64,000 bases of DNA, taken from NCBI RefSeq assembly GCF_029227915.1, contig NC_079879.1, positions 30,198,501 to 30,262,500 on the forward strand, in the 5' to 3' direction. Position numbers and translations under genes: made by a program. This DNA comes from Hydractinia symbiolongicarpus. Taxonomy: Eukaryota; Cnidaria; Hydrozoa; Anthoathecata; Hydractiniidae. How positions within the stretch are numbered: position 1 is the stretch's first letter; each line of letters starts with the position of its first letter. Positions 47,498-59,930 of this stretch are shown in pieces. The notes under the pieces were generated by a model. The model worked only from the letters and a program-made list of their open reading frames with translations, searched no databases and was not told the DNA's origin.

Positions 47498-48339
47498 TTA
47501 AAGACTTGGTGGTAAAAGGAGAATGTGACGTTTTGACTAAAGAAAAAGATGGATTAACCCGCCGGTAAAAGATCTGTAAAAAAAATTGTCGAACAACATA
47601 AGCAATACGCCCAATGCAAACAGCGAACAAAGGGTTTTGCCACTGTGATTCGAAACAAATTTGATGGAATTACAAAGATTTTGCATAACAATTTTGTTTA
47701 AAAAATATTCCCAAGAAAGGTTTCTAAAAAAAAACTGAGAGTTGTGACTCCGATTGTGGAAGTTGAAGATAAGCCTCAATTGCATGCTGCAGAAATATAA
47801 AACATTTAATTTTTCCCTTATGCCAATGATGTTGGCGGTTAATTCGAAGTTCACATTGAACCTTTCGTTAATCACTTGAAGCTCACCTTGTAAATTCCCG
47901 ATGACATCTACTCTTTATTCAAGCTCGCAAATGGGTCATAATCGTCGTTTAAGACCTTCCTAATTTTTCAAAGCAGTTCAAGAAAGTTTCATCAGGACAC
48001 GCCTTGTTAAGCATTGTCATTGCCGTCAATACTGCAAACTTTGTTACCTGATCTTCTTTTCCTAAGTTAGTAAGTTGCTTCTTAACTGCAAGAAAACGAT
48101 ACTAGCTTTGAGTGCTCTGATAACTTCCTGGTCCATACTGATGTTGTACTAGGTAAAAGGAAGATAAGTTCAATCCATTTGAGTCCCGTGACGGTTGGGT
48201 GAGCAGAGCAGTCATCTATACTCAAACAACTTTCCTCTTTGTGATACCAAAGCTACAGTCTAGCTCTTTGACTCATTCTTCGAACAATATGGATGACATC
48301 CAACTTTTTGGCTAGACTCGGTAACGACAAGGTTTACTT
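47498..48339. other. Unassigned sequence, possibly decayed coding
   Basis: All frames are interrupted. Some phrases on the plus strand look coding-like (for example KLANGS then SSFKTFL), but I recognise no family. Minus-strand frames at 47448-47875 are rich in Phe/Leu/Asn and probably spurious. Confidence 0.35.
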
Positions 48340-48531
48340 TTAACGCCTTTCAAACACCTCGGGTTCTTTGATTTTCCAAAGACAAACATTGGTAGCCTTT
48401 CACCTGTATGTCAAGGGGATAATTTTTTGAATTCATTAACGCCTTTCAAACACCTCGGGTTCTTTGATTTTCCAAAGACAAACATTGGTAGCCTTTCACC
48501 TGTATGTCAAGGGGATAATTTTTTAAATTCA
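48340..48531. repeat. 96-bp tandem duplication
   Basis: The block starting TTAACGCCTTTCAAACACCT recurs exactly 96 bp later (48436), with a single late difference (TTTTTTGAATTCA / TTTTTTAAATTCA). A recent local duplication in non-coding sequence. Confidence 0.85.
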
Positions 48532-51359
48532 TTTTGAGTCTTATTATTAAAGGTTTATCCGTTATATACTGCTGATGAAAAACAAAATTTTACAAAACTA
48601 AAATGCTCGTAATAAATTTTGTGTGCTCTGAAAACTTTTAGCAGTCAGTGTTTCTGTCAGCTTCGCAGTTTTTTCGGACAGCCATAATTGCTTTGACTTT
48701 TATCCAAACGTCGCTTTCGTAATCGGTGTTTGGCGTGTTTTTTATATGACATACTTTCATGAGACATTGTTGAAAACGCTGCTGCAGTGAACCTTTGTTC
48801 TTGTTTCATAAGGTCTCTATTAATGCGAAAGTCGACCTAGATCGCAAAGCACGTTGCTCGCGCTGTGCGGTCGTACGCCCGAGCGATACAATGTTTACTT
48901 GAAACAAGAATATGCGCACGAACTTAAAATGATGGCGATTTAATCAAAATTTTTGTTTTATTGTTACTTACTCTTCACTGTGTAACTTTTCAGATGACAA
49001 CATCCAATGTTTCTCTGATAAAACTATAGACAACGTAATACAAAAAATATCATTATAAATCTCCAAATTTTCTTGAATTTCTCCCGAAACCATGTGAATG
49101 CTTATAAAAACTACACAAGAGGCAAAATTAAGTGTTCTTTTTACTCCCGGAAAGCCCTGCCTAAAATGCCCGGGGACACATAACTTTTGTCACAAAAGAA
49201 GAGAACATACATCCTCTTTTCAGCTATTCAAATCATGCATGATGCAAAAACAGGTGCCGCATTCAAAGAAAACGAGCTTATCTTTAAATTTTCCTGCGGA
49301 AAGTTAGTTTGTTTAAAAAAGAATTATGATTGGCCGATTCGGACCAACAGTCAATTAATTTAATTTAGTTTGTAGCTAAATTTACTTTATAAACAAATTA
49401 TTTTTTATTCCAGATAAAAAGATTATCTGGAAAACGTCTGCAACGCCTGGAAAATTAAGGTGCAGTACCTAAAAAAACTACGATGGCAGTCCTTACAAAA
49501 GAGTTATACAAGGAATAAAAGAATAAGTTTGCTTTTTAGTCACATGGTGTAAATATGTTAAAAAAAAATACAACGAATTTGCGCATTCTAGCTGTTTTAA
49601 TTACACAACAAAAATTGATCTTATATACTTTTTTGCCATTTTTATATAAAAATTCATCTGCTTTAGAGCGACCTATTTAATACAATGTTTTATATTTAGT
49701 TAAACCTCCTTTCAGAGAAAATTTTGTGGTGCGATGAATAATAAGTAATTAGGGAACTAGAAATTTTAACACCCTTGAAGCTCCCATCCTAACAGCTAGC
49801 CCTTCCTCCCCTCCGACAGTAACAATTGTGTTACCGCCAGAGATATGCATAGCATTGTTATAACTTGCTTGCTTGCCACAAAAGCAAGTGCGGTCAAAAG
49901 ATGGCACCAACAAAGTTCATAAAAAAATTGTCGCTAAATTTTTGCTACAAATTAGGAACGATTTCAACCTAAATTCTTTCATAGATATTATTTTCCTTTG
50001 TATGGTTTTACAATAAGGCAATTTCAACTTTATATATTTCTTCTAATCCTAAAAACATTTACCTTCATCCTTAAATTTGGCCATAGTTTTCTAAAGAACA
50101 CAAATAATAACATTTGAGGCAAAAAACTCTTAAGATATGAATATATCCACCCCAATATTTATATAAGAACGTGTACCAAAAGTTGGAACTTCAAACTCTG
50201 CAAAATATCTTGACTGTCGACTATTATATCTTTTATTGTTTTGCACATTGCATTCGTTTCCTCATGTACTTTCTAGACAATGTATGTTGGCAAACCCGTA
50301 TGATCTTGAGTTCATTTTCTCCATTCCTTTTTGAACCAAATTCACATATTTCTAAGAATGTTTTTAACTGTTTTGATATTTTTTTAACTTTGGGTCCATC
50401 GTACGTATGCAAATTACGAATATGCTTATTCGTAATTGTTGTGTGAAAGAGGTCGTTATTTATATTCATAAGTGGTATAAGTGGTAACAGACTTCTAAAG
50501 TACATCTAAAAAACTTTGCGTGTTTATTTTTCACCCAGTAGACATGTTGCTATTTACAGCTACGTTCGACATAGCTATACGAAGCCGTACACATGCATAC
50601 TCCAAAGAAGCCCACATGGCAAATGGATCCTATTAATAAGGATAGGATTACGGGGGTTCTAGATTCATAATAATAAACTTTAGACGACGATAACATTGAA
50701 ATTTTAAAAGTTGATGCTACACAATTTTAAAAATAATTACTTCACCCCAATTCCCGCCACGTTGTGCGTGGCATATCATTGATAAAACACTAAACTTCTT
50801 AGTACAACTAAATAATACCGAAAACACAGAACATGTATATGTTATGAGTCTATCTAAAAGGAACATAGAACATGGTGGAGTTACATCATGACATGTGACA
50901 GGGCAGCATGGAATGATACATTGTATGTATGAGGCAGGTCAAATGCCAGTTCAAATCTGTCGCAAAATCTTTGATCTTAACTTGGATTTTGGTCGCAAAT
51001 ACGCAGAGTCCCACTCTCTGGCACTGTAATTGCACTCGCCGTCTCCAGAAATAGCCACCTGGATTTATTATATGTCTTGAACGCAAGGGGTGGAATTACT
51101 TGTCAACATGGATTCCCCATTCATCAAAGCAGGTATAATTGTATTTCTTTTACATGTTTGACAAAATCGAAGCGATAAATTTTTGTGGCAGCCAAATTAC
51201 TTTCCCTATTCTTTCCCAGACCGACACCTATAATTTCTACCTCCTGCACACGAGTCCACGGAGCAAAGCATTTGCAAAGATTTAAAGTAACAGAAATTGT
51301 TTTGGCCCTGACTGTCATCCCCGGCGCTTTATATATATAAAGTGCGGTTTTACATTAGA
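48532..51359. other. AT-rich intergenic region without recognised gene
   Basis: Short frames only (49098-49307, 50171-50446, 50886-51086 and 51124-51318), none with a domain I recognise. A perfect 16-bp palindrome CTTTATATATATAAAG lies at about 51328-51343, just before the retroelement fragment. Confidence 0.45.
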
Positions 51360-51910
51360 TAAACGATCGTTCTGGGATGCTATTAGCTTGCAATACAGCC
51401 TACCACTTACTAGAGTACCAGCACGATGTGCATGCGGTTCACCATTTTTTGTGCAGCATGCACATCATAAGTTGTCATACTGGAGGATTCATTGCAAAAG
51501 ACGACACAACGAATTAAGGGATATTGCAGCCCAGGTATTGTCTAAATTGTGCAAAGACGTTGAAACAGAGCCAGATCCCGAACTGGTGAGCGAATTGCAT
51601 CCAACAATCAACAAGACAAGGCCCGTGTTGACATTGCAGCCAGAGATTTTTGGTGCTGTGGACAGAGAGCGTATTTCGATGTAAAAGTATTCAACCCACA
51701 AGCTTGATGCTATGCCAAGATTTCTATGGAAAAAGCGTATGACACGAACAAAAAGTCTAAGAAAACAGCATGTAATGATAGAATCATACAAACTGAAAAT
51801 TGTTCGTTCACACTACTTGTTTTTTTTCGAGCGACTATGTTTTTATTTAGCGCCACTGGAGGAATGGGACGGGAGTGTCTTAGATTTTACGCTAGTAGTG
51901 TAGTGTGTAT
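51360..51910 (+). pseudogene. 3' fragment of a retroelement protein
   Basis: KRSFWDAISLQYSLPLTRVP, then CACGSPFFVQHAHH, RRHNELRDIAAQVLSKLCKD and VETEPDPEL match a C-terminal module I know from cnidarian retroelement ORFs (pattern LRY.W.L..P..C.CG..F.V.HAL..RHNE.RD). Further on, in another frame, come EKAYDTN, CNDRIIQTE and FSATGGMGREC, the usual end of that module. At least two frameshifts and a stop after 51684. In intact relatives this region resembles a restriction-like endonuclease fold (inference). No RT part is nearby. Confidence 0.6.
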
Positions 51911-52984
51911 TCTTTTCGTCAAAGAGAGTTACAAGTTCGTTTATATATAGAAGTTCGTATTGAAAAGTAAATAGAAAATATATACATACATCAGCTAGTA
52001 AAATAAAGATCTTAAACCATACGAAAAAAAATTAAAAGACTGACTGGAGCTTGCAGAAAGCAATTTTGCCTTATCACCAAGCCCCACCATAAGTTTCGTT
52101 AGAGTAGAAAGTTATTATGCCTTGTTGTTGTTTAAAAGAAAGTAACTTCGTTTTCAAATTTTGCAATAATCACACACTGCTTAAAAACACATAATGATGT
52201 TAACTTGTTTAAATCTCTGTCGAAAAAGTTATTTCATAGACGTGGTCCTCTTTTAGATATAGCAAAACTTAGTTAGTAAAGGGCTAAGTTAGCAAAGCAT
52301 ATATCGCTAAAGAAGAACAACGAATTTAGTGCAACTGTTAGTTATGTACGAACACGAGATAATTACAGTCTGCTGAGATTGATGATTTTGTCTATTTTGT
52401 CCTATGTCCGTGGGTCACGCACGCACAAAAAAAGAGGAGATTTATCGAGATGCCCGATATGCAAAAAAAAGCAGATGCTCCCCGATAACTCAATCCTGAT
52501 TATTTCTAGAATTGTAGTGTCAACTTTTAAATGTTTAGTGTTATCTTTTCACGCTTAATGTCTCCGGTTCTATATGTAGTTTTTTCATTGTAATGATGCG
52601 GTTCTCTTTTTGAAATAGATTTTATCCTGTCCTTATACATATGGTGTACTTCATGAAGTTATGCCCAGCAGAATTTACTAGTAGTTTATTTACTAGTCCC
52701 TATGTTGGCAAGTGAAATATTTACCTCATACCCTATGACAAATACAAAGATAACTTTTACCTACTTCAATACATGGAATCAATCACGGTCCCGATATTTA
52801 CTTGCGCGCGCATCTAAGTGATTACGTAATGCACAATGCGTGCACAGAAATGGAGGTAAAAATGTAAACAAACCAAGCGGACAAGTTATCTTTATTTCTG
52901 CGCACGCAGGAAAAACACTGCACTATGATTGAGTGGTATATAGCTAGCCAGTTCGAGAGTTGAGACGAAAAAGGAAACCACTAC

Positions 52985-53330
52985 CCATCTGGGAAACGGT
53001 TTCTCATTTGGGAAACTTCACGGTTTCCAATTTGGGCAACTGTTACCTAAACAGGCGAGAAATGCAGTAATGGTTTCCCAATCGGGAAACCACCAAAATA
53101 GAAAGGAATCTGCACAAGAGCTGCTTAAGAAGCGCACCACAAATTTTTAACCAATAGAAAGGGAATATTTTCCCACAAATTTTTACAAAAGGAAGAAAAA
53201 TTATTGTAGCCTCATTCCGCAATTCCGTAAAAATGTCTTGAAAATGGGTAACGGTTTCCCAAAAGGGAAACCCAAATTAAAATCAAAAAAATTAGTTTAA
53301 GAAATGGTTTTCCATATGGGAAACCATTTC
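52985..53330. repeat. Cluster of GGTTTCCCA..TGGGAAACC palindromes
   Basis: Four or more copies of a GGTTTCCC-(4 nt)-GGGAAACC palindrome or its half-sites: 52990-53035 (several half-sites), 53072-53091 (core AATC), 53252-53271 (core AAAA) and 53305-53324 (core ATAT, one mismatch). A further half-site (GGGAACCGTTTCC) lies near 53350. Spacing is irregular. Confidence 0.7.
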
Positions 53331-53430
53331 CTCCCTGTATGACATGGGAATGGGAACCGTTTCCTTTTTAGTGTTATCTCCCGACTGACAGTAAAATAAA
53401 TTTTAAAAAAAGGTCTTTGAGTAAAATGTA

Positions 53431-53528
53431 ATCTCGTCCCTAGATTTTCTTTTTTACTTTTTACTATATGTGTGCTGGAGCGGCCCTAGCCCCTATTAGA
53501 TGGGAAAAAATAAGCCCTGGGAAAAGGT
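53431..53528. repeat. Decayed CAACCTCG-family MITE
   Basis: ATCTCGTCCCTAG at the left and AAGCCCTGGGAAAAGGTA at the right are the worn ends of the palindromic family seen at 3873 and 6589. No clear target duplication. Confidence 0.5.
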
Positions 53529-55119
53529 ATTTACAATATGCATTCGTTTTTAGAGTGTATAAGCATCAAATACTTTGTAACATAGATTATCTAAAGTTTC
53601 TATAATCAAACACACTTTTCTGTTTCCAGGGTTTTTTCTATTTGTTTAACAAAAAATCTAGCAAAATTGGAGAACGAGAATCCAAATCCAAAATCTGAAT
53701 ACCTACTTAGTAAAAAACCTTAAAAACAGAAATAAAAACAGAATTAAAGGTTAACTGAGCAATGTTATGTGTATTTTGATTCTGACTATTGACCTGTATT
53801 ACAGTGACTTTAAATTTGATGAATGGAACAATACTTCAATAAAAGGAACCAAAACATAACGTAATGGACAACATTGTTTTTCAGGAGCTTTTTCTTGTTG
53901 TTTTAATTTACACCACAAACCAAACCGTGCCTACATCTAATTCACATTCACAAAACAGTAAAAACAACAATTTTTTTCACAATTTAAATATTTTAGTTTA
54001 GAAACTGAATAAACATGCAAAAAGGATGTGTTCTTTTACAATAACAAATTTAAAGTTACTAACTACTGATGATGCAGTTTAAAAATTCATGAGGACTATT
54101 CCTTCCCAAAACAACTGCCAACGTTTTATTCATGTTGTGCAATCTGTAAAGTAGATACAAAGAAAGAAAAAGTAGGTATAGCATATGCTGACAGGAAGGA
54201 CCTAAACCTTTCTGTTACAAATTATTTTTTTTTTACAAATTATATATGTTATGTTTTGGTTGTCAGCATGAATGAGTAAGTTGCTTGTAATCTATTGTTA
54301 TAGACACATACAATGTTGCTAAAGATATGGAAAACATTTAATTTTTTTCAAATTTCCATTATCCTTGTATTATTGAGTTCTTTTTTCTTAACAGACATGG
54401 CTAATGTATAGGACATTTTTAATGCAGTTGATTGTTTATGTTGTATATAGTTTCTTGAATTTTCAGGAAATGGAAGATAAATCATTGCCCATCAACAAGG
54501 TGAGAACCGAAAACTTGCAGAAAGACTATAATGATGATTCTACAGAGTCTACAGTAGCAACAGTGGAAAGTAAGGAAAGAAAAACTGCTACAGACGAGAT
54601 TACTAGTGTTTTTCTTAATGATGTGCATTGTGTAGAAAAGGGTAAAAAGCTTCAAGATATAAACGAAGTGGCACCTAACAGTACACTGCTCAATAAAATC
54701 ATAGACAATCAAGAAAGAATAAATGCATCAAATCAATCACTTACTTTTAAATCTGGTGATGCATCTTCTTTTAAACCTGGAGAAATCTTTATGGTAACGT
54801 CATATAAAGAACTTAAAAAACTTCTGGAGAATTATTATGTATCAACTTCAAGTGTATTTGTCACTGTTCAAAAAACAAAAGAATTTGGTTGCGAAGGTAT
54901 GAATTTAATCTCAGTTTTTAAAACCTTGTGTTATATATCAATCATTACCAATTTTTCTACGAATCATAGGCTTAATTTATTTCAAAAATTTTAGATGTAA
55001 AAATCTAATGTAGACACAATGAATAATGAATGATATAATTCATAGAGGTGAACTTTTGTAAAATTTGTGAATTCTAGAGTGCATGGAGTGTATTATGTAG
55101 ACCTATTCAGGGAGATTTA

Positions 55120-55245
55120 TCTATATTATAATACCTGTATACATCTATCTGTCTGTCACGCAAAATGGTAGCTTAGCTGCGCAATAGCGAGAAGCACGCA
55201 AGGCGGTATAAAAAGGACGGGGATTTTCCACAGGCTAACAACTAG
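55120..55245 (+). mobile_element. Short Helitron-like element in intron 1 of the ZSWIM-like copy
   Basis: Host reads ATTTA|TCTATATTATAATACC at the start and CAACTAG|TTCTC at the end, so the insertion is between A and T with no duplication. The GTCTGTCACGCAAAATGG and TAGCTTAGCTGCGCAATAGC blocks are nearly identical to 59931-60066. About 10 bp of the usual hairpin arm are deleted (GGGGATTTTCCACAGG). Confidence 0.75.
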
Positions 55246-55560
55246 TTCTCTTAATTTGCCCTTTGGCATATTCATTCAAGTTTACATATTCTTATAGAAA
55301 ATATTTTGTGATGTGAGAGTTAATTTGTTGTTGTTGTGCGTTTATCTATAAATAAATTTAAATTTCTTAATTTTCCTAAATTTTTCAGCCTTTTTTAATT
55401 TTAAATCACCATTTTGTTTAAATATATACTGCAGCTTTTTGAAAAGTTTCGTTGCCTAATTGTGCAATTTTGCTTTTTTCCTTATGGAAGCTATCAGCTA
55501 TATATTGCAATTTTTTCATGATATTTCTGTAAAAATATGGAAGTTTGTTGGCAAAATATT

Positions 55561-55585
55561 TGTTGTTGTTGTTGTTGTTGTTGTT
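55561..55585. repeat. (TGT)n microsatellite
   Basis: About eight uninterrupted TGT triplets in intron 1 of the plus-strand ZSWIM-like copy. The minus-strand poly-Asn frame across it is not a gene. Confidence 0.85.
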
Positions 55586-57268
55586 AAGTAATGTATCGGA
55601 AGTGTCAATGTCATAAAATGAAAAATAGAAATAACACATACGCATTGCACATTACATCAATGACCCGTTGATACACACAACAAACATTTTTTAGAAATTG
55701 ATTTACCTTTTGCCTCTATTGTGTAGAGCTTTAAAAGCTGATCAAAATTATATTATCATATGCTTTTTCGATGAACAGTTAAAGAGATATTCCGTTTAAA
55801 GTTTTTGATCAATATCAACAGAGGTGTAGGAAAATTTTAACAGTTTTAGCAGGGATTGTTTAAAGTTGACATTGTTTATAAAAAAAGTGAAATTTAATTT
55901 TTATCCTTCAGGGTCAGCGATAGATTTTTCTACGAAAAGAATTTCTTGGCAAGATACGCAAAAGCCACACTTTTGTCGAAATGGTTTCGATATCCCGTTT
56001 GATGGGGTTCCACGTATAAATGTTGGGAACTTCTATCTTAATTGTCAATATGGTTCCGATATGTGCATGACAGCCAAGTCAAGAAGAAGGGAAAAGAGAA
56101 GATCAAAATTGGTTAGGTTGTTTGTTGTTGATCTTAAATGCACTGTTGCCTTCAGAAACATTTAACGTGCAGTCACGTGTTTACAACATCTTACCAGCAC
56201 ACCCGCCTACATGTTTGTTTTTTATTTTATTTTTCTTTTCTACAGGAAAAAGAAATAGAAAATGGGAAAGATGTAGTTATCAAAATGCGAAAACCAACTC
56301 CTAGTAAAAAGTGTGGCTGTCCAGCTAAAATTAGTGTGAAGCAAATTGCCAGGTTCCCAGAATATAAAGTATGCACTATTCGTTATACCATTGTTTATGC
56401 TTGTGTGATATGTAGATGTGCAAGTTATAATATAGTACTGTCTTAATCATTTCACTTTCTCATACAGTAAGTTTTAATTAATTTTCGCGAATTTTTGTCA
56501 ATTTCGTAAAAATTAGGTCCTGTAGAAATTATCGGGGAAACTCATTATTTACGGAATTCTCAAAATTCGCAAAATCTTTTTGCAAAACTTATTATTTGCA
56601 AAGCGGTTTTATTCTTTCGATTTACCTAGGATATGGTTTGTCACTTTTATAATTCTCCCAAAATATTAGGACTTAATATTATAGGCGAAATGTATTTTTC
56701 GAAAATACTTTCTTCAAGGTAACAGAGTTAAATTGTGTCGCAATATATTTTAGGTTTCTAAGAATACCAACCGAAGACTGCGTGAGTCCTCAGACAGATT
56801 AAAAAAAGCACTTTTAACTCACAAGGAAAGTGTTTGCATCGAGTCATTTTACATAGGAAAACTTCCTGACGCATGCGAACATAAATTTCACGAGAAGTTG
56901 CAGGTACGTATTCGGTTTGATGCTTTTTAGTTGTAACTAAGGATTTCAGCTGATTGTAGGAATTTTGAAATATTTGATGAGAAAACAAGAATGGATTATA
57001 ATTTCTTTGGTCTCCAGTTAGAAATATCTGCGGTTGAAAAAAGTGTGCGAACAAAAAAAGTGTGGAACTAACTTTTTAGATTAGGGTGGAACCAATAAAT
57101 GTGAATCGGCATCAATGCTAGGGCTAAATGTATTGCTGTTGGATTTTCATGAAATACTATAAGCAGTATTTATGCGTCAGTAGCTAACCCGATTTACGTT
57201 TACGTTACAAAACTTGCGTAGTACAAAATTTATTAATGTCATTTTCTGGAGCGCCTGTGTGAAGTTAA

Positions 57269-57432
57269 TCTATATTATCTCTATAATAATAGCCGTATTC
57301 CGTCTGTCTGTTCGTGCGTCAAAAGCGACTTGTGTTAACCACGCAGGAAATACAAAATACGCAGAGACGAGAAACCCGTCGGGCCCCCGCTTGCACAGGG
57401 ACGGGTTCCCGCTGGTCCAATCAGGAGCAGAG
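57269..57432 (+). repeat. Diverged Helitron-like fragment
   Basis: Begins A|TCTATATTATC, then TCTATAATAATAGCCGTATTC and GTCTGTCTGTTCGTGCGTC as in the short Helitrons. The interior differs and includes the imperfect palindrome GAAACCCGTC..GACGGGTTCCC. No CTAG end was found. Confidence 0.5.
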
Positions 57433-57525
57433 TTTTATATAAATGTCGAATCAGAAACTAAAGCTCTTTACATTTCTTAGCAACGATTTTTACGTTATTG
57501 GTCCGCGAATTTCGGTAAGCAGATT

Positions 57526-58618
57526 TACGATGGCTCCTATGGCTCACTCAATAAAAACTCAATAAAAACACTTCTCTTCTTAGTCAAAACACTTCTCTTC
57601 TGTATAACAACACTTCTCTTCTGTATAAAAACACTTCTCTTCTGTATAAAAAACTTCTCTACTTTGATACCCAAAGTTCTCTTCCGTTCGAAACACTTCT
57701 CTTCCAAGTGCGAAACACTTCTCTTTCATAAGCTCGAAAATTTCCCAGACTGAATCTGGTCCTTAATATATGAATTTATCCAGATCTTGTTTATGAATAA
57801 ATGGCACACCCCGCGCTCTGCGCATAGGAAATTTTGTACCCAGTAAAGTTTGCATAAATTACTACGGGGGCATAAAAACGTTTCTACAAAATTAGATTTT
57901 TCGCGGGAAAAACTTTGCGAAATTTCAAGCTATATTCTTGTACGGTCCCAGAAGCGTAATACGAGATTGCTTTTTTTATCTAGTTTCCACTACAATTGAC
58001 CCTACTTTATCCGGGAATAAACATTGATTGTGATGTCTGTTAGGAAAGAATTCGTGGTTTACAAAAACCAAGATATTTTTTTTGCAGCAATAAAAATTGT
58101 GATTTTGTTGGGAAAAGAACTCGTGGTTTTCAAAAAACAAGATATATTTCTAAAATCCAAGCATTTTACATTGTTACAGGTGTTGTATTACATATATCTT
58201 TTGACTGCACAAATCAAGGCGATATATTAATCAATAGCTTCATGAGCTGTATCTGGCTTAAGTTTGGAGAAACCCTCCATTGGAAGAATTGTTTCCGCAA
58301 ATTCAATAAATTCAGGCTCATTATCGTGATCTGGTACAGATAGTTGGCTAAATTCTTCTAGCTCATTAAGATCTAAAGTTTTTTTAAAAGACTCGCAACC
58401 ATATAATTCTCGAACAAAGTACAATGTATCATTTAAAAATTGCGGACCAGATTTTAGAATTCAAGTTGTAAAGAGTCACATGCAGAGAAGTGTTAAGTGC
58501 AGAAGAAAAGTGTCAAAATACTGAAGAGAAGTGTCAAAATGCAGAAGAGAAGTGTTTCGTTATATAGAAGAGAAGTGATTTTGATTTGGAAGAGAAGTGA
58601 GCCATAGGGGCCATCGTA
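57526..58618 (-). mobile_element. Internally deleted IS3EU-like transposon with 6-bp duplication
   Basis: TIRs TACGATGGCYCCTATGGCTC at both ends, flanked by the exact 6-bp duplication CAGATT (57520-57525 and 58619-58624). Subterminal arrays: about eight ACACTTCTCTTC units at 57555-57730 and about six inverted GAGAAGTGT units at 58480-58600. The ends TACGATGG match those of the 3-kb element at 35300-38318. It keeps only a small piece of transposase, so it is non-autonomous. 1093 bp. Confidence 0.82.
58227..58450 (-). pseudogene. C-terminal remnant of IS3EU-like transposase
   Basis: On the minus strand the frame reads GPQFLNDTLYFVRELYGCES, LDLNELEEF, EPEFIEFAE and EGFSKLK. It parallels the end of the other element's transposase (DVLYELPHLYG, EEIDQF, FKEFAEHF, DGLSPLK). 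No catalytic part remains. Confidence 0.65.
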
Positions 58619-59149
58619 CAGATTGAACCAACTCATTGCTGGAGAAAAAAAGTTTCTTAACTGTTTGCTTTAATTTTTCTTTCTGATACTTCTATTTGTA
58701 TTCTAAGAAGATTGCAGTTTCTTTTACTTTCGGGTATTTTTTTATTTGTTTACATGTTTATTCACCTATACTTTATAGTTAGCTACTAGCTAAGCTACCT
58801 AATCAGCCATCTAAAGATTTGTATTAGTTTTATTTGCCTCTTACTGTTACGTTCTCTAGCCATATATTAATCTTAAACAAAACCAATTTTAAGATTCTGG
58901 CTACCAACGTAGATGTTAGCTAACATTTCTGATTTTTGTGTTAACTTTGCCAATCTGATTTTTACTTGGTTGTGAACTGGGGTTAGCTAGCTACCTCTAG
59001 CTAAAATGTCAAAGTAACCAAATAAAGTTGGCTGCAACAGAATTTTTAAGTAATCTTTTTCATACTAAATGCAATTAAGTAGTTAGCTACCACTTTACTG
59101 TAATATAAAATTTAGCAAAAGTCAAAAGTTTATTAATGAGACACAGAGT

Positions 59150-59930
59150 ACCTGTGCTATGTGCCTATCCCGTGTTGTTAAACGACGGTCTGTTTCCTGT
59201 GTTTTTATTTAAGCTGAAGTATTTTGGAAAAGGCTATTAAGCTTATAGGCATGTGCGACACATTTTACCTGTACTAAGTGCTAAGCTCAGTGTTACAATG
59301 AACTGTTTTTTTGGAAAAGGCTGTTACGCCTAGAGCATGTGCGATGTGGTTTACCTGTACTAAGGGGTCAGCCCACTGTGACAATTACTTTTTAAACTTT
59401 CTCGGGAATCACGTCTGTACGGGTGTGCAACACTGTTTACCTGGACTAACCGCTCAACCCCGTGTTGGTAATGGACTGTTTCTTATGTTTTTAATTAAAC
59501 AGGCGAGAAAGTTTTTTCAAAAGGGTATTGTCCCTACACGGCTCTTCAACTCTGTTTAACTGTACTAAACGCTTAGCCCGATGTCACGATTAATTTTTTA
59601 ACGTTTACTGAAACTTATTCCGCAAAATAAAATAATATTGACTAATTGTTTTTGCTATGACGGAGTAACAACGGTTTGTAAACTCTGTTTTTTATTTAAG
59701 CTTTTGTTGCGGGAAAGTTACTTTTTGAAAAATATGTGACAGTTGCAACACTATAATGGTGTATGCGCTTTACTTGATTTACGGCATACTGCATACCTGC
59801 ACTAAAGCACCCACCTGACCGTGTGGCACAGTTTACGACTCTTATTAAGCACTCCTCAGGGCGTTCAACGCATGGTCACACCTTGACTTGTGGCTTACCC
59901 TGGCGTTTCGACGCCTGGTTTCCCGGCTAG
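59150..59930 (+). repeat. Degenerate tandem array ending in a Helitron-like 3' end
   Basis: Loose repeats of about 100-120 bp around GTTTACCTGTACTAAG.GCT.AGCCC..TGTTACAAT and TTTTGGAAAAGGCT. The right edge reads GGCGTTTCGACGCCTGGTTT then CCCGGCTAG: a 5-bp stem with a TTCG loop, then CTAG, which resembles a Helitron terminus distinct from the CCCGTGG family. The left border is not defined. Confidence 0.45.

Larger units (their letters stand above)
51911..54469. other. Intergenic region upstream of the plus-strand ZSWIM-like copy
   Basis: No gene supported. It includes the TTTCCC palindrome cluster at 52985-53330 and a decayed CAACCTCG-type MITE at 53431-53528. The last stretch holds the probable promoter and 5' UTR intron of the ZSWIM-like copy, with an acceptor TTTCAG at 54461-54466 just before the ATG. 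Confidence 0.5.

Noticed and set aside
47448-47875. Minus-strand frames of 60 and 112 aa
   Set aside because: Phe/Leu/Asn-rich translations of AT-rich sequence with no domain; the plus strand shows equally weak signals.
51325-51346. TATA-box promoter (palindromic CTTTATATATATAAAG)
   Set aside because: No gene with a recognisable product starts nearby on either strand; AT-rich palindromes are common here.
55418-55645. Poly-asparagine protein on the minus strand
   Set aside because: Produced by the TGT microsatellite within an intron.
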